Shown piece by piece: positions 23,885-35,364 of a DNA stretch of 64,000 nucleotides. Every line of letters starts with the position of its first letter. Positions within the stretch are counted from its first letter, which is position 1. The notes under the pieces are model-generated. The model saw only the letters and a program-made list of their open reading frames with translations. It was not told where the DNA came from and did no database searches. The translations under genes and the position numbers were made by a program. Origin of the DNA: Anthonomus grandis grandis. Lineage: Eukaryota > Arthropoda > Insecta > Coleoptera > Curculionidae. The stretch is from contig NC_065551.1 of NCBI RefSeq assembly GCF_022605725.1, positions 24,552,001 to 24,616,000 on the forward strand, written 5' to 3'.

Positions 23885-24379
23885 GGAATCGGATGAGTAA
23901 ATTTTTTAATTTTTTTATTATTGATAGTACAGATTTAATTGAGGGACTTAATTTTGAATTAAAATCAACCGTTAAGTCTTGAGGTCAAAGATATTCCAGC
24001 TGATTTAAAGCATCAAACTGTAGGGGTCGTAAGTTCTAACCTCCTAGTAAATCAACTTTTTTTTAAAAAACTTTTATCTCTTTGACCCTAAATTTGCACA
24101 AATTTTGGGAGATAAATAATCCACTTATTTATTTATGTTTTTAAATAATATGTGCATGTGACGAAAACAAATTGTCACAACATTATCTCAGATAACAGGT
24201 TTATTTGTTTTTATTTTTTATTGTTAATTAATTAGCAGACATCACAAGATAACACAAATCTTCTTAAAAAACATTCAATTTTAGATAACCCAACATCTTA
24301 TTCCTATAAATTTAGTGCAACTAATCAAGTGCATTTTTTAAAATGTTTTAAAACTTTTAATTAATTTTACTTTCTTAGG
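23885..24379. other. AT-rich spacer ending in a splice-acceptor-like site
   Basis: No gene seen. The end reads TTTTACTTTCTTAG at 24366-24379, a good 3' splice site preceding the coding exon. Confidence 0.4.
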
Positions 24380-24620
24380 ATCTTTGACGGTTGTAGTGTT
24401 AATTTTTAAACTAAAACTTGTAAAAATTAGGGAATGGGTAAGAAACATATTCAATGGACTTGCTCTATTGATATCAAGAATACTAAACCACTACCTATAT
24501 ACACTGTGGCATATATTGATCAAACTATACTTAAGGTTGCAAAAACCCGATCGACGACTGGTATACCTCCGAATCTCTTAGCTTCTTTGCAAGATTTATG
24601 TGATAAGGATAAAAGTCCCA
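24380..24620 (+). CDS. Candidate host first coding exon, unknown protein
   Basis: The best host-gene candidate in the window. An acceptor-like TTTCTTAG precedes 24380. An in-frame TAG lies at 24428-24430, then ATG at 24434 in good context (GGGAATGG) opens a 62-codon frame that begins MGKKHIQWTCSIDIKN, continues LPIYTVAYIDQTILKVAKTR and ends DLCDKDKSP with two bases of the next codon. The exon ends in a textbook donor, CCCAG|GTAAGTA, at 24620/24621. Amino acid composition is balanced, unlike chance frames here, and there are no internal stops. I do not recognise the protein family and see no signal peptide or membrane segment. The rest of the protein must be encoded downstream, and I could not identify the next exon. 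Upstream islands at 19.24-19.83 and 23.64-23.88 kb may supply promoter and 5' UTR. Confidence 0.5.
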
Positions 24621-24624
24621 GGTA

Positions 24625-25950
24625 AGTAAAATACCTCAGAGTGGATTATATATATCCAAATATATATGTATAGTCAAAAATCCATTAATTTGATAAAATT
24701 TCATTGTTTAAAATATTTGGCCGTAACTCAGTACTTAAGGTTAATAATGTTAGTTTTGGATGAGTTAGCAAGCTTATAACAAATTTCATTTCACGACAAA
24801 GAATTCAGAGAAGCAATTCAGCTTAGTGGTGTCAAGTATATAGTTGATTTATAGAATTGACTACTTAATTTAGATCTCCCAAAATTAGAGAGTCAAATTT
24901 AATTCAAGTGAATATAAGTGTTTATCAGTGATAGATCTACCTTCTGAAACCCAAATAAAATTATGTCACTAAAACTGGAAAACATTAAAAAAAATTATAT
25001 ATCTGGGATGTAAAAAAGATTACTGGAAGAATCAAACCATGATTTTAGCTACCTCAAAGCCACTTATTTTGGATGTTATTTAAAACTTACTTGTTGGATC
25101 TATTGTAGCGAAAAAGAAAATATTAATTTCTTTATTTAGTAGGTATTATTTTTATTATAAATCATTTATCGATATTGAAGATTTAAGAGAAACTAAACTT
25201 AATAATGAAAATTTAGAAAAAAGGAAAAGAAAATAGGTGACAAATAAAGTGCGATTTATAAATTGCGTACGACGAACAACTTAACAAACAAACCACAATC
25301 CACTAATACCCCTTAAGGAGAGAATAGACAAAGTTGAAAATCTTTCATAAAAAAAACGTACCTTAATGATGCAAGCTGGTATTTTAAATAATTAAGAAAC
25401 TATTTATTTGTATAAATTAAACTTAGTAAGAAGGCCGAATAAAGAAAAAGAATCAGCGGTTTTTTTATAAGATTATCAAAACTTATTATTTCTGCCTTTA
25501 AGAAAGCATATCCGCTACTTATGCTGAGAGTAATAGAAAAGCTTATAGAGTTGATGTTTTTATCAGATATAAATTTCTTAATGACAAGTAAATTGTGATT
25601 TACTTTTTTTGCCATTTCTTTCCTAACCTTTTTTAAAAGTTATCCAATTTTATTTTTTTTATGAATGTAAAACAGTAATTTTCACTTTATTTCCATAATT
25701 TTCAAAAAAATAAAAAAAGACTTAAAGAAAACATATTTTATCAAGAAGGTTTATTATATTAATTTCTGGAAGACATATATTATTAGTTTATATTCTTAGA
25801 ATTTTTTTTTAATTATAATTTCAACTGCCTTAAAGGAGATTTAAAATAACTCTTAATTTCTGCAAGGCATACGAATTCTAAAAGCCTGGAATATCTTAAT
25901 AAGATATCACCTTATATATCTGAAAAAAAATATCTTTTTTAAGTTTTTTG
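24625..25950. other. AT-rich, intron-like DNA
   Basis: No gene or repeat recognised. The minus-strand 71-codon frame at 25400-25615 has no family resemblance. Confidence 0.45.
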
Positions 25951-25956
25951 AATTTG

Positions 25957-26124
25957 ACGAAAACAAATAAAACACACAGTCCGTCTCACATATAATATTT
26001 TGCTACACGTCTTTGGCTAAATAATATTTTGATTTTAGGCCTGATGATACTCTAGCTAGAGCGAAATACGTGTAGCCAGTTAATAAACATTTTATGATTG
26101 ACTGTGTGCTTTATTTGTTTTCGT
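25957..26124 (+). repeat. MITE-like inverted repeat with hammerhead-like core
   Basis: Terminal arms of 24 bp (25957-25980 and 26101-26124) are inverted copies with one mismatch, sharing ACGAAAACAAATAAA and CACACAGT. Between them the plus strand has GCTACACGTC at 26002-26011, then CTGATGA at 26041, the palindrome CTCTAGCTAGAG (26050-26061), GAAA at 26063 and ACGTGTAGC at 26068-26076. GCTACACGT pairs perfectly with ACGTGTAGC as stem III, GTC sits where a hammerhead would cleave, and GGCTAAA/TTTAGGC could form stem I with one mismatch. Two extra bases after CTGATGA and two after GAAA depart from the canonical core, so it is a degenerate or coincidental ribozyme. Hammerhead motifs are known in Penelope-like elements. 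Confidence 0.6.
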
Positions 26125-26129
26125 GAATT

Positions 26130-26645
26130 TTGAATGTTGGTATCTTTGAGAAAAATGGATGCGATTTTTGTATTTGTTTGATGGCCTTACAGTAAAAAGG
26201 TGAAAATTAAATTAGATATATAATTATAGGGGTATCACGAAGTTTATTCTTATTTAATAAATTTCCAGATATTTAAGATCAAAAAGCTTAAAAACCCAAT
26301 ATTCAAACTTAAAAATAAAATATTGTGGTCCAAGTAAAATTGATTTCATTGATATATCTGTTTAATTTTTTATTCAAGCACCTTTTTTTGGTTTGACTTT
26401 TAAAGATTAAAATTTTCCAATTAATAACTTATAAAATGGCAACAGGTTTTAGTAAGATAATTATCATAAAATAAAAAATACCATATTTGTGACTTTAGCA
26501 AGAATATCCATGACAATAATTGGATGTACTCAGTGACTTCTAAGTGATCTTTATTTTTTTCATAATAAATTGTAACTGTAGCTGCTAAAGCTGTCAGCAT
26601 TTAAATACTAAAAAATGGAAAACTTATTATAGGAGCTTAGGGTTT
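26130..26645. other. AT-rich spacer
   Basis: Nothing recognised. Confidence 0.45.
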
Positions 26646-26649
26646 GATT

Positions 26650-27860
26650 GAGCTTAGAATATTACCCATATCCCTTGTTCAACCTGTGGTCATTTGAGAA
26701 ACACTGTTTCTTGATTTGCTATCCATTAATGGATGTTAGCGACCGAATTCTCCATTGCTACTTTTCTTATTTTCCAAAGTCATAATATATGTTAATTTTC
26801 TTTTAATTTATCTTCAGCTTTTGATCTTTTCTTCGATATTTATTTGTAGGAAGTTATATTTGTCATTGCGCATATTATGACAAATGTATATACTTTTAAG
26901 TGTCAAAGAGTTAACGGTCTTTGTTTATCATTCTTAAAAAACGTTTCCATTTCTTACTTTGGTTGTTAATATAATCAAGAGAATTCTGCGATACACTCAC
27001 ATTTCAAATGCTTCTAATTTGTTAATTATATTTGACATACCCTCAGTCTAACCATCCAGATGTAGCAGTGTACGAATCTCAACCTAAACTCCAATTGAAA
27101 ATTGTTACACGAAAATTTATTTTTCAGTTTTATAAATACTGGGTGAGCCTGTTCTATACAGCGTTGTATCTCTTTATCTGTTTTTCAGCCAGCCAAGTTC
27201 AAGATATCTAAAATTATCCACACTTTCTATTGATCTTTTATCAAATTTAACAAAAGTCACCTCAGCGTTAGTAAAGGTGTTTCATCCCTGGTTACTGCCA
27301 TAAACTAAGCTTTCTTGGTATTTCTATTTAAACGCATGGCATTTTACCATTTATTACCATTATTCCATGCTATCCTTATTAAGAACTGCGTCATCAGCAT
27401 ACCGAATATTACTGATCCACACACCATTAGCTCTGGTTCCAATCTCCAAATCTTCGAGTGATTCTTGAAAAATAGCCCTGGAGTACAGGTTAAATAGAAA
27501 CGGGGAAAGAAGGCATCCTTATTGAATTCCTGTTTAAATTTAAAATGCTCTTGTTACTTCATTTCCAACTTTTTTTTTTGCATTTTATTGCCGATAGAGA
27601 TTTCAATATACTTAATAATAATTGGCATAAATTCTCCTATAAATGATCAGAAATATTTTGAGATCAAGGTTTATAAGATCATAAGGTCTTCACAATATGT
27701 GCTTGTGTTGTTTATGTTTAATAAAGTTCTGAAGACTGAAGACAGCCATTGTTCAGGATACCTGTCATACCTCGTTTATCCATAAGTTTAAATAGTTGAA
27801 AAGGGATATCATCTGGACCCACTGCCTTATTATTCTTTGCATAATGTCTCATGCATGTGT
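26650..27860 (-). mobile_element. RTE-like LINE remnant (RT to C-terminus)
   Basis: Read on the minus strand from about 27850, KNNKAVGPDDIPFQLFKL matches the start of an RTE-type reverse transcriptase domain. After a decayed or deleted stretch, 27530-27360 encodes a stop-broken GCLLSPFLFNLYS, then DLEIGTRANGVW and SNIRYADDAV, with both catalytic aspartates intact (about 27383-27403). Lower coordinates give VDNFRYL, then LRFVHCYIW, and the distal segment near 26850 gives MRNDKYNFLQ, in the order expected for RTE proteins. Stops and frame changes are frequent, so it is dead. The N-terminal endonuclease is absent. The plus-strand frame at 27522-27785 is a shadow of this element. Confidence 0.75.
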
Positions 27861-27864
27861 CTAA

Positions 27865-29820
27865 AATTGCAACTTATAAAATTTGTTTTTATCATGTTTG
27901 TATTTTCGGCGTTGATCTATAGGTAATAGAATTCATTATACATTTTTATTTTTTATTCTTAAAGGCGAAACCCAAAATATTCTTTGTCATGTCTTCTATT
28001 ATATGATTGAATTACATGTAAATATAAAAGGAAATTTTGTTATTGATGCCCATGAAATAAATTGAGTTTATCTGCCATCAGGGTTATATATTATTATTGG
28101 AGTATTAATTATTCTTCCTTTTGCCTAATTTTTAAATGTTTAGGACTCATGACTAATCATGACTAATAATAATAATTTATACTTATTAGCTTTATATGTA
28201 ATGTTAATACTGAAAAGTAGCTGGATTAGGGAAACTTGACGATAAAAAATCTAACTGTTTTGAAGGAGATTCAACTGATATTTAAGTCCAATCAAAAATT
28301 ATCTATAAAAAGCATGGAGAAATTAACAACTGAGCTTAGAAATGATGCAATGAAAACCAGAATTTTTTGAAAACTAACACATTTAACATTAACCTGTACA
28401 CACAATATACTGATTTATTGAATGCCAGGAATGGCATCAGCGATTATTAGAAATTTATCCCTAGTATCGACCTGAAAATCGATCTTTAACTCGGGTTATT
28501 TTAATAACATTTTATATAATAACTGCAATTTTCTATATATCAGAAGATAATAAAAATTAATAATCTAATATTCTTTAATAATAAAAATTCATTTCAATAT
28601 TACCTAAATTTATATACATTAATATTAACTGGACCATAACGAAAGTCTATATTAAAACTTCGTCCCAACTTAAACCGTATTTTCTTCACGTGTAAGCATT
28701 TTCATCGCATCGGTTCTTTACATTCATCTATAAAATGTGCGCTTTTTATCCATCAGGGAAATCTTTTTTACGTTCTCATTTCAATGGGAGTTCCTTTCCG
28801 AATCGCACACACATAGAAACTCGACAATAGAACTCGGGATATAGATGGTCATATGTCTTATCTAAACGCTTTAAAGTTAAGGCCATTGCATTTAAATTTG
28901 GTCATTTTCCTTGGCCGAGCAGTATATCACCGGAGATGCTATCAGGGGGTTGTTTAATGCCTGAAAAAAATTACGATGGTCATTATTTAAAGTCTTTTTT
29001 TTTAAATTGGTTTCTGTTATATTTTACGGTCACAAGAGCTATTAGGTTTTTGGCATCATCCGGGAATATTGCTCTGATTTTTTTATTTGTTGTTTTTTTA
29101 CACCATGCATTTGAGAGAGAAAGAGATAGAGAGTACACATTATTTAAAAAAAAATCTTTTCTATTCGATCCTTTTTCGTTAAAAATTAATTGCTTCTGGC
29201 CGAATCCCATAAACGCCACATAATATAAACATGTATCCGGAGTTATTAGACAGCTTAGACATAATATTTTACATATTTATGGTCCCTGAAATTGCCCAAA
29301 ACTAACGAGACAAACCATCGAATTAATTATGACTTAAAATCCATGACTTGGATATTATTAGTTTCGTGCTTAAGTTTATATAAGGCACTTTTTGCTGTTA
29401 ATAAAATAAACTTTTAACATCTAAGATTTACGACTGCTTGCTTTATATATTTACGGATATATAGGGTATGAAATGATAATTGTTCATTTTTATTTAGCAT
29501 GCTTTTTTATATATAGGTTGTTAAAATCAGGTGAATATTTAAGTGTATTTAATCACACTAATTTAAACTTACAATTTTCTCAGTCTCTTAAATTTTAGGA
29601 TGCTATGTGTAAAAGATTTTTTTCTAAATCGTAGGACAATACACATATATGATTTTGAGATGACCTTCAAACGTTAATTTTCACAAAAAATGTAAATGTA
29701 AAATACCTCGAAAATCGTTTGACTTAGGTAAAGGCCATCATACTTAGTATTCTGGCTAGTTAGTTGGTATATAAACACGTATTTCATAAGAATATAATTA
29801 TAACATAATTTATACGTTTA
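27865..29820. other. AT-rich non-coding DNA with one balanced block
   Basis: No gene seen. About 28640-28960 has higher GC and CpG content than its flanks. Overlapping open frames on both strands at 28936-29223 look like chance; the plus-strand one includes an ERERDREY run from a GA-rich tract. Confidence 0.4.
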
Positions 29821-29823
29821 TAT

Positions 29824-29975
29824 ACAGCCGTGGCCATAAATATAGCAACTTTTAAAAAAAGTTAAAATCATAAGCTTTACCCCTTCAGTCCGTCATTTGT
29901 TCATATGTGTTGAAACTTAAAACGATATCCAATGCCGTTATTTATTTTAGGGTGGACATAATTAAAGCAACTTCT
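29824..29975 (+). mobile_element. Tc1-like transposon end (IR/DR type)
   Basis: After a TATA sequence (candidate TA target duplication) comes CAGCCGTGGCCATAAATATA at 29824, a typical Tc1-like terminal sequence. A diverged direct copy, GTGGACATAATTAAAGCAAC, lies at 29952, about 125 bp inside, as in elements whose long terminal repeats carry two transposase-binding direct repeats. The opposite terminus was not found in the window and no transposase frame belongs to it, so this is a truncated or solo end abutting the R1-like element. Confidence 0.6.
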
Positions 29976-30119
29976 TCCAATTTATTCTTTGTCATTGCCC
30001 ATCATGCTGTTTAAGTGATCTAAATTTAAGTGATAACTTAGATTTATATCACTATTTACACCAATTTTTAATTTCACATTTAAATGACATACACCAGTTT
30101 TTTTTGCAGTGAGGAGGAA

Positions 30120-33100
30120 AATCAATAAAAAATAGGAAACTTAAGAGGGATTTCTTCTTGGAACAACTGGATTTGATACTTTTTGAAGGTGGGTATAGAA
30201 GATGGCTGGGCGTGGACATTAATTCTCTCTTGAAGTTGGGTCGGCTATCTTTTTTAAATATGCAAATTTCCTTTCACATCGCCTAAAACACGAGAATTTT
30301 TGCAAGTATTGTGGTATAGTGAACAGTAACTATACCACAATAGTTGGGTATAGTGAACCAGTTGTTTGCCTACCTACGGCAGTAGAAGAATGTATCTTCA
30401 GCTGTATCGGCTTTGAAATTTCCATGACCAGTTAGTAGCTGCTTCAGATAAAAATCTGTTTCACCGTGTTACCTTTGTGCCCAAGGTCCTATGATGGGTA
30501 TTAACTACTCTTTATGCCACTGGGACAATAATTCTTCATTGACTACATTTCTGGCCTCATTTCAATCTCTATTCGAGCTTCTGGCCTTACGAGCAAGTGT
30601 ACTAGAGGAGTTCTTGCTCTTACCGTCAGTGCCTTTGTTGATGTCCTGTACGCGCAAATTATTCGAACTACTATTTTTCTTTGCACACTAATGAGGGCGT
30701 TTCTGTGAGTTCTGTTTTCTATGGCTTTTTTCCTATATCGATGCACCAGAAAGCATAATGGACTTCACTACCGAGGCCAGTATTTTTCTGCATCCTTTGC
30801 ATAATACATTTTTGGCATTAGACGGCTTAAGTTATCTCAGCCTTGTTGGCTTTTTTATCAATGATTTTAATCTAAATGGATCCCAGATACCTGAAACCTT
30901 TCTGGCTTTTAGTGATTATGTCATATACAGTTATAGAAATAGCTTTGCTTTATCTACCTGCAACAAGGAGCGCTGCCTCTGTTTTGGCGTGATTTGTTGT
31001 GACCTCTATCATCTCCTTTCTAGTTTCTATTAGGGTATTCAGGTTATCCACGGATCCGATGAGAGTTACGCCTCTCAATACTAACAAATTTTGGATCCCA
31101 TCTTAATAGGCGATCTACAGTGAAGATCCTAGAACTAAATCCTGTGAGACACCATACTTTAGCATTTCTTGATGGTCATTTACAACGTTTAAAAAACGGT
31201 CTTTGATATAGCTGGTTAATATAATGAGCAAGTAGGCAGCAATGTTTCTTCTCCTTAGTTCTGTAAGTAATAGTCTTCTGCCGCTCTTTCCTGAGCCTTT
31301 CTGAATGTTCTGTTAGCTCGCCAGTCTTATTTTCGTCTTTAATTGACTGAGCAAGAGATGTTTTACTAGTTTTCCGACTATGTTTATTAAAATTTAAATT
31401 AATATATTTTTATGTTTGTCTCCCTGCTGGTTTTCGTTTTTCTACAAGGACGATTTTTTCCAAGTTTATGGAAAGACGCCTTAAATCAGGATGGAGCTAA
31501 TGAGTAAAGATACTGAGCTGTGTGGCTTTTAACATGGCTTTTGTTACTTCTGGCGGTAGGTTGTCAAGTCTTGACGCTTCAGTTGGTTTAGTTTTCTTAG
31601 CTGCGGTATTCAGAACACTTATGCTAAATAATGGGATATCTGCCTTTCGTAATATTTATTTGGGCGATATTTTTATATAATACCTTGGAAAATGTCCTTA
31701 AGCTATATCGAGTTGCTTTTCATCTGGCAGATCGAAAGGTGATGAAGTGAATTTCTAATAATAATAGAAAGCCTCTAATTAGAATACCCCTTCCGTGTCT
31801 TCCCATGTCGGCTCTTAAGCTTTCAAGGATAAAGAAAAAGGTTTAGTTGCTACGACCTGTTTGTCATCCACAATTCACTGGCCATTGATGATATTACTGC
31901 TGGTGGGTTCCGTCATAACGATAAAATCCGTTTTATAATCTTTAGCCATTTTTAACATTAAATCAAGACCAAAGGCATGTGTTCCTGTATCCTGTATTTC
32001 TATTCCTGAATTTTTGGTTTTTGATCAGCTGGGTCTATTGGGCACTTATATGCGGCTGAGGGACTCATTGTGAGATATTGAATGCTTTCTGCCTGGTTTC
32101 TTCAAGAAACTTTCTAAAGACCTCACACTTAGTTGTTCGTGTCCCGTGCCTCAAATGTTCATAGTCCCAGCAGCGAGCTACGTTTATGTTCGTTGTCTCC
32201 ATAAATGTAGCAGGGCGTTGATCTGATGATGGATCCGTTAAAGGTTCTTGAGTAATGTCCATGTTCTAAATAGTAATAGCAGGTTGAAATATGAAATTGC
32301 TCTATTACGTTACAGTTGCACTATCCAATTTTTACTTACCTACATAGATCTAAAATCCCGAGCGGTTTCGGTATCGACATCTATGGTTACTACTTGCCTT
32401 TGAAGAAACCTGGCCTTAGAGGCTTTACCTCAATATTGCTCTGATTCATCTTTACTTGGCGTAGTGGCTTTATCCAGTCCGTATAAATAAAAAGCAACTT
32501 TTAGCACATTTGAGTATCTCATTTCTAGGTTACTTGGATTTTCTTCGATTGCAGTATTTAGCTACTCAGCCTTTTTTATTCCTATTTTTAATGTCAGAAG
32601 CATTTCTTCCTATCTTGTTTCTTGCACACTATTGACTTCTATACCTAGCTCTTGCGCGTTTACATTTTGCTTTTGCACCTTTATTATGTCTGCAAATGTA
32701 TTTTTTTATCAGTCTGTACTATGATGCCTTATGTGGCACTTCACCTATTTGACCATTGTTTTGTTGAACTATCTTCTTGTGATGGCTGTTAGCTCTTCCC
32801 AGTTTCCATTTTTGAATGTGTGGGACCACTTTAATACTTGTTTCCATAAAGCAGACTCCAAGATTTTACGATGATTTCAATAACGGTATATAAATTTTGC
32901 ACCGATCATGATCTATCGCGTATTTTTTTACGTGCATTAGCTATATAAAGAATTCTACCTCCCTGTTTGTATCATTGATTTACGAAGTTACGAATTTAAG
33001 ATGTGTCATGCTTCCTTAATAATTGATATATCAGAGTTTAAATAGTTGTGGGTATCTTTTCTTGAAAAATCTTCCAATGCCTCTATTAACTTCTAAGTCT

Positions 33101-33650
33101 TCTTTGTAGTTGGCCAGGTCTCTTTTGGAAAGTGGGTTGCCAGCTTCGATTTCAATATTAGAGTATACATCTTTTGACTAATTCAGATCGCTACTTAGCT
33201 TTGTTTTTCTATCATATTGTAGTTAGGATTGAATTTGGTCTATTTGGGCGCCTATTTCTGGGCCGATTTTCATTAGCTTGGCTCCCTCAGCTTCTTATAC
33301 TCTCAGTCTTGAGTTGGTTAGCATCCGACTTATCAATCTCACAGAGTCCTTAATTTCTTTTCTCGCGTTTGTATGAGTTTGAATGGCCATTTTCAATTAT
33401 CTGCTTCCGTGCTTAGTATATTTATTAAGTTATGGATCTTGTTGTAGTATCTCCTCTAGGTCTTTTCCGTCTTTGCTGCTCTGCTGTATAATCATTTTTT
33501 ACTCTGCCTTTAAGCCCAAGTATGGAAGTACGGAAAATTGGAGTACGGAAAGGCTCTGGCCAAAGGGCCATCAAGAATACTGCAAAAAAAAAATTCTTGT
33601 GATCGAGTCTGGCCTTTTAAAAGGGCCTATAGTATCCGAGTTCTGAGCCA
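30120..33650 (-). mobile_element. R1/TRAS-like LINE with gag, endonuclease and RT, decayed
   Basis: The most complete element here, read from high to low coordinates. About 33650-32030 is the gag-like ORF1: a Lys/Glu-rich region (KMAIQTHTNARKEIKDS-like, then LSKRDLANYKEDLEV near 33100) and a zinc-knuckle area near 32150 (ARCWDYEHLRH, TTKCEVF). From about 32020 an APE-type endonuclease begins: HAFGLDLMLKMAKDYKTDF followed by VMTEP with its catalytic Glu (31990-31860). RT pieces follow (DNLPPEV near 31560; YIKDRFLN then YGVSQDLVLG at 31220-31110, a mutated GVPQG box; a corrupted DNL in place of ADD at about 31055). The C-terminus has ALISVQRKIVVRI then AYRTSTKAL (30690-30600) and a HG(N/H)FKA...DTAED region (30420-30380). 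Many stops and frameshifts; total length is shorter than an intact element. No target rDNA or telomeric repeats flank it. Confidence 0.85.
30309..30340. repeat. Perfect 12-bp hairpin
   Basis: TTGTGGTATAGT (30309-30320) and ACTATACCACAA (30329-30340) are exact reverse complements around an 8-nt loop. A third partial copy (GGGTATAGTGAACCAG) follows at about 30345-30360. It lies in the C-terminal part of the R1-like remnant and probably arose by a small inverted duplication during decay. Confidence 0.8.
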
Positions 33651-33654
33651 TATA

Positions 33655-34235
33655 CACAAAATATTAGATTGAAGTAATATTATATTACTATTTCAAACTA
33701 ATTAAAATGGTCGCAGCAAATTATTTAATTTATTAAATAGTTGCTTTATTTATAGACACTATTATAAATTATATAGTTGATACGTTTCTGTCTCGTAATC
33801 TGTACTATATTTAACCAGTATCAAGCAACCGGTTTGAAGCAAAAAGAAAATTAAAAATGGCCTGGCCGCGATAAAATAAAATGGCGATCGTCAAGCAAGT
33901 AAGACAGCGAGAGACGATGATCGCAAGGCCCCAATGGAATCCGCAGCAAAGTCACGTTTCTGATCAATATAAGTTATGGTTTTTGGCGTTGGTTTCAAGT
34001 TTTACGGCTGTTTTGATAGTGATTCATTATTTTACATTAGGCATGCATTCACTGCCTGACTGCTGCATGCGAGCGTATTCCTGCTGCTTCGCTTCAGTTG
34101 ACTTCTCGAATTACCGTTGTTATCGTTCTTTTTTCGACCTTTTACCCTCTTTGCGTTTGTCGAAATGGATTCTCGTTTTGCTGTTACGTGTCTTAAATTC
34201 CCACTGTTATTATGCAGGTGAAACCAGCTAAATGT
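33655..34235. other. AT-rich insert followed by balanced block
   Basis: 33655-33835 is AT-rich. 33840-34235 is GC-richer and open on the plus strand for 116 codons (33881-34231), while the minus strand gives a basic, Ser/Lys/Arg-rich reading. It abuts the 5' side of the R1-like element and could be its 5' UTR or start of gag. No domain was recognised in either strand, so I do not call a gene. Confidence 0.35.
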
Positions 34236-34239
34236 ATTG

Positions 34240-35360
34240 GCATTGGTTTTTTACAAAATAATACTGGCAAGTCTTACTCCTGCAAGATTTCATCAAAAAT
34301 TATTTTGCTGCGAACTGGAAATTAGCACGTTTAAATATTGGTATTGAAAGAGACATATACAGGCTTTTTATTGAATGAGTGAACAAGTTGTGTATTTTAA
34401 TAATTTCAAAATAAGCATTTGACATAAAACATTGAACAAAAAAATAGATTTTATTGAAATTAAAAAGATGAATGGTAAAGAAAATGTTGTTCTTAGCATT
34501 CATTAAAAGGTTTTATTCACGATTAAGATGCCGCAGTAATATTTCACGAAAAAATTAACAATAAGGAAAGTAGTTGATTCTGGCATAAAAGTTTAAAAAA
34601 TTAAAAGTGATAAATTTCAAAATTGTAAAAATCTAAAAGGTAAATACAAGATGTCAGATATTTGAAGAACGTAACACTTAAGGGTGTCTCTAGCCAGTGG
34701 GATAAGGAGAAGTAAGATGTCAGAAACTTTGGAGAGTTAAAGATCCATTTAAGAATGTAGGGACGGTTTTTATTTAACTCAGTTACGTATAAAGTTCATT
34801 ACCGGTTTAAGTTAAATTATGTTTACGTGTTCCAGAAATTATTATTTTAGAATTAAGTATCTTATTTTATTCCAGACACATAGCGGCTCCTTTTCTGGGT
34901 ATTGGAATGAATTTCTTGTGATTTCCAGGCTTTTTGAAGTTTTTTCGTTATTTTCAAGGCATTCGACGTTACTGTACAATCTTTGTATCTTTTAGAAACA
35001 ATAGAGAGTTTTTCAAATTATTAATCACTTATTTAAAATAATTTTTTATTTTATTTCAAGACATTTTTTTAGTATTTTCAAAAAATTAAGAGTAATTTAG
35101 AAGAAAGATTTTGAAGTAACATTTTATTTTATTCTGTCAATATTCTGTCAGTTTTTCAGACTATGTTATTTTTTTAGATATTTGATATCAAATTTACGGT
35201 TTTTTATCTACACATTTATAATTTTCACAAAATAAAAAATTTTAAGATTATTTTGGGGAGTGATTGACCTAATAGAGGAGTCGCCACGGATATGACTTTC
35301 TCATATAAAAAACGTATCCTCAATTTTCTAATTTTTGTTTTTGAATTAGCAAGAATTAAA
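34240..35360. other. AT-rich non-coding DNA
   Basis: No gene or repeat family recognised. T-rich phrases such as TTTCCAGGC and TTCAAGGCA near 34920-34970 recall the motif at 3.5 kb but are too few to call a repeat. Confidence 0.4.
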
Positions 35361-35364
35361 ACAA

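Noticed and set aside
33881..34231. 116-codon plus-strand open frame, one of the longest in the window
   Set aside because: It lies in a GC-richer block at the 5' side of a minus-strand LINE, has no recognisable domain, and the antisense strand reads as basic gag-like sequence; more likely a compositional or shadow frame.
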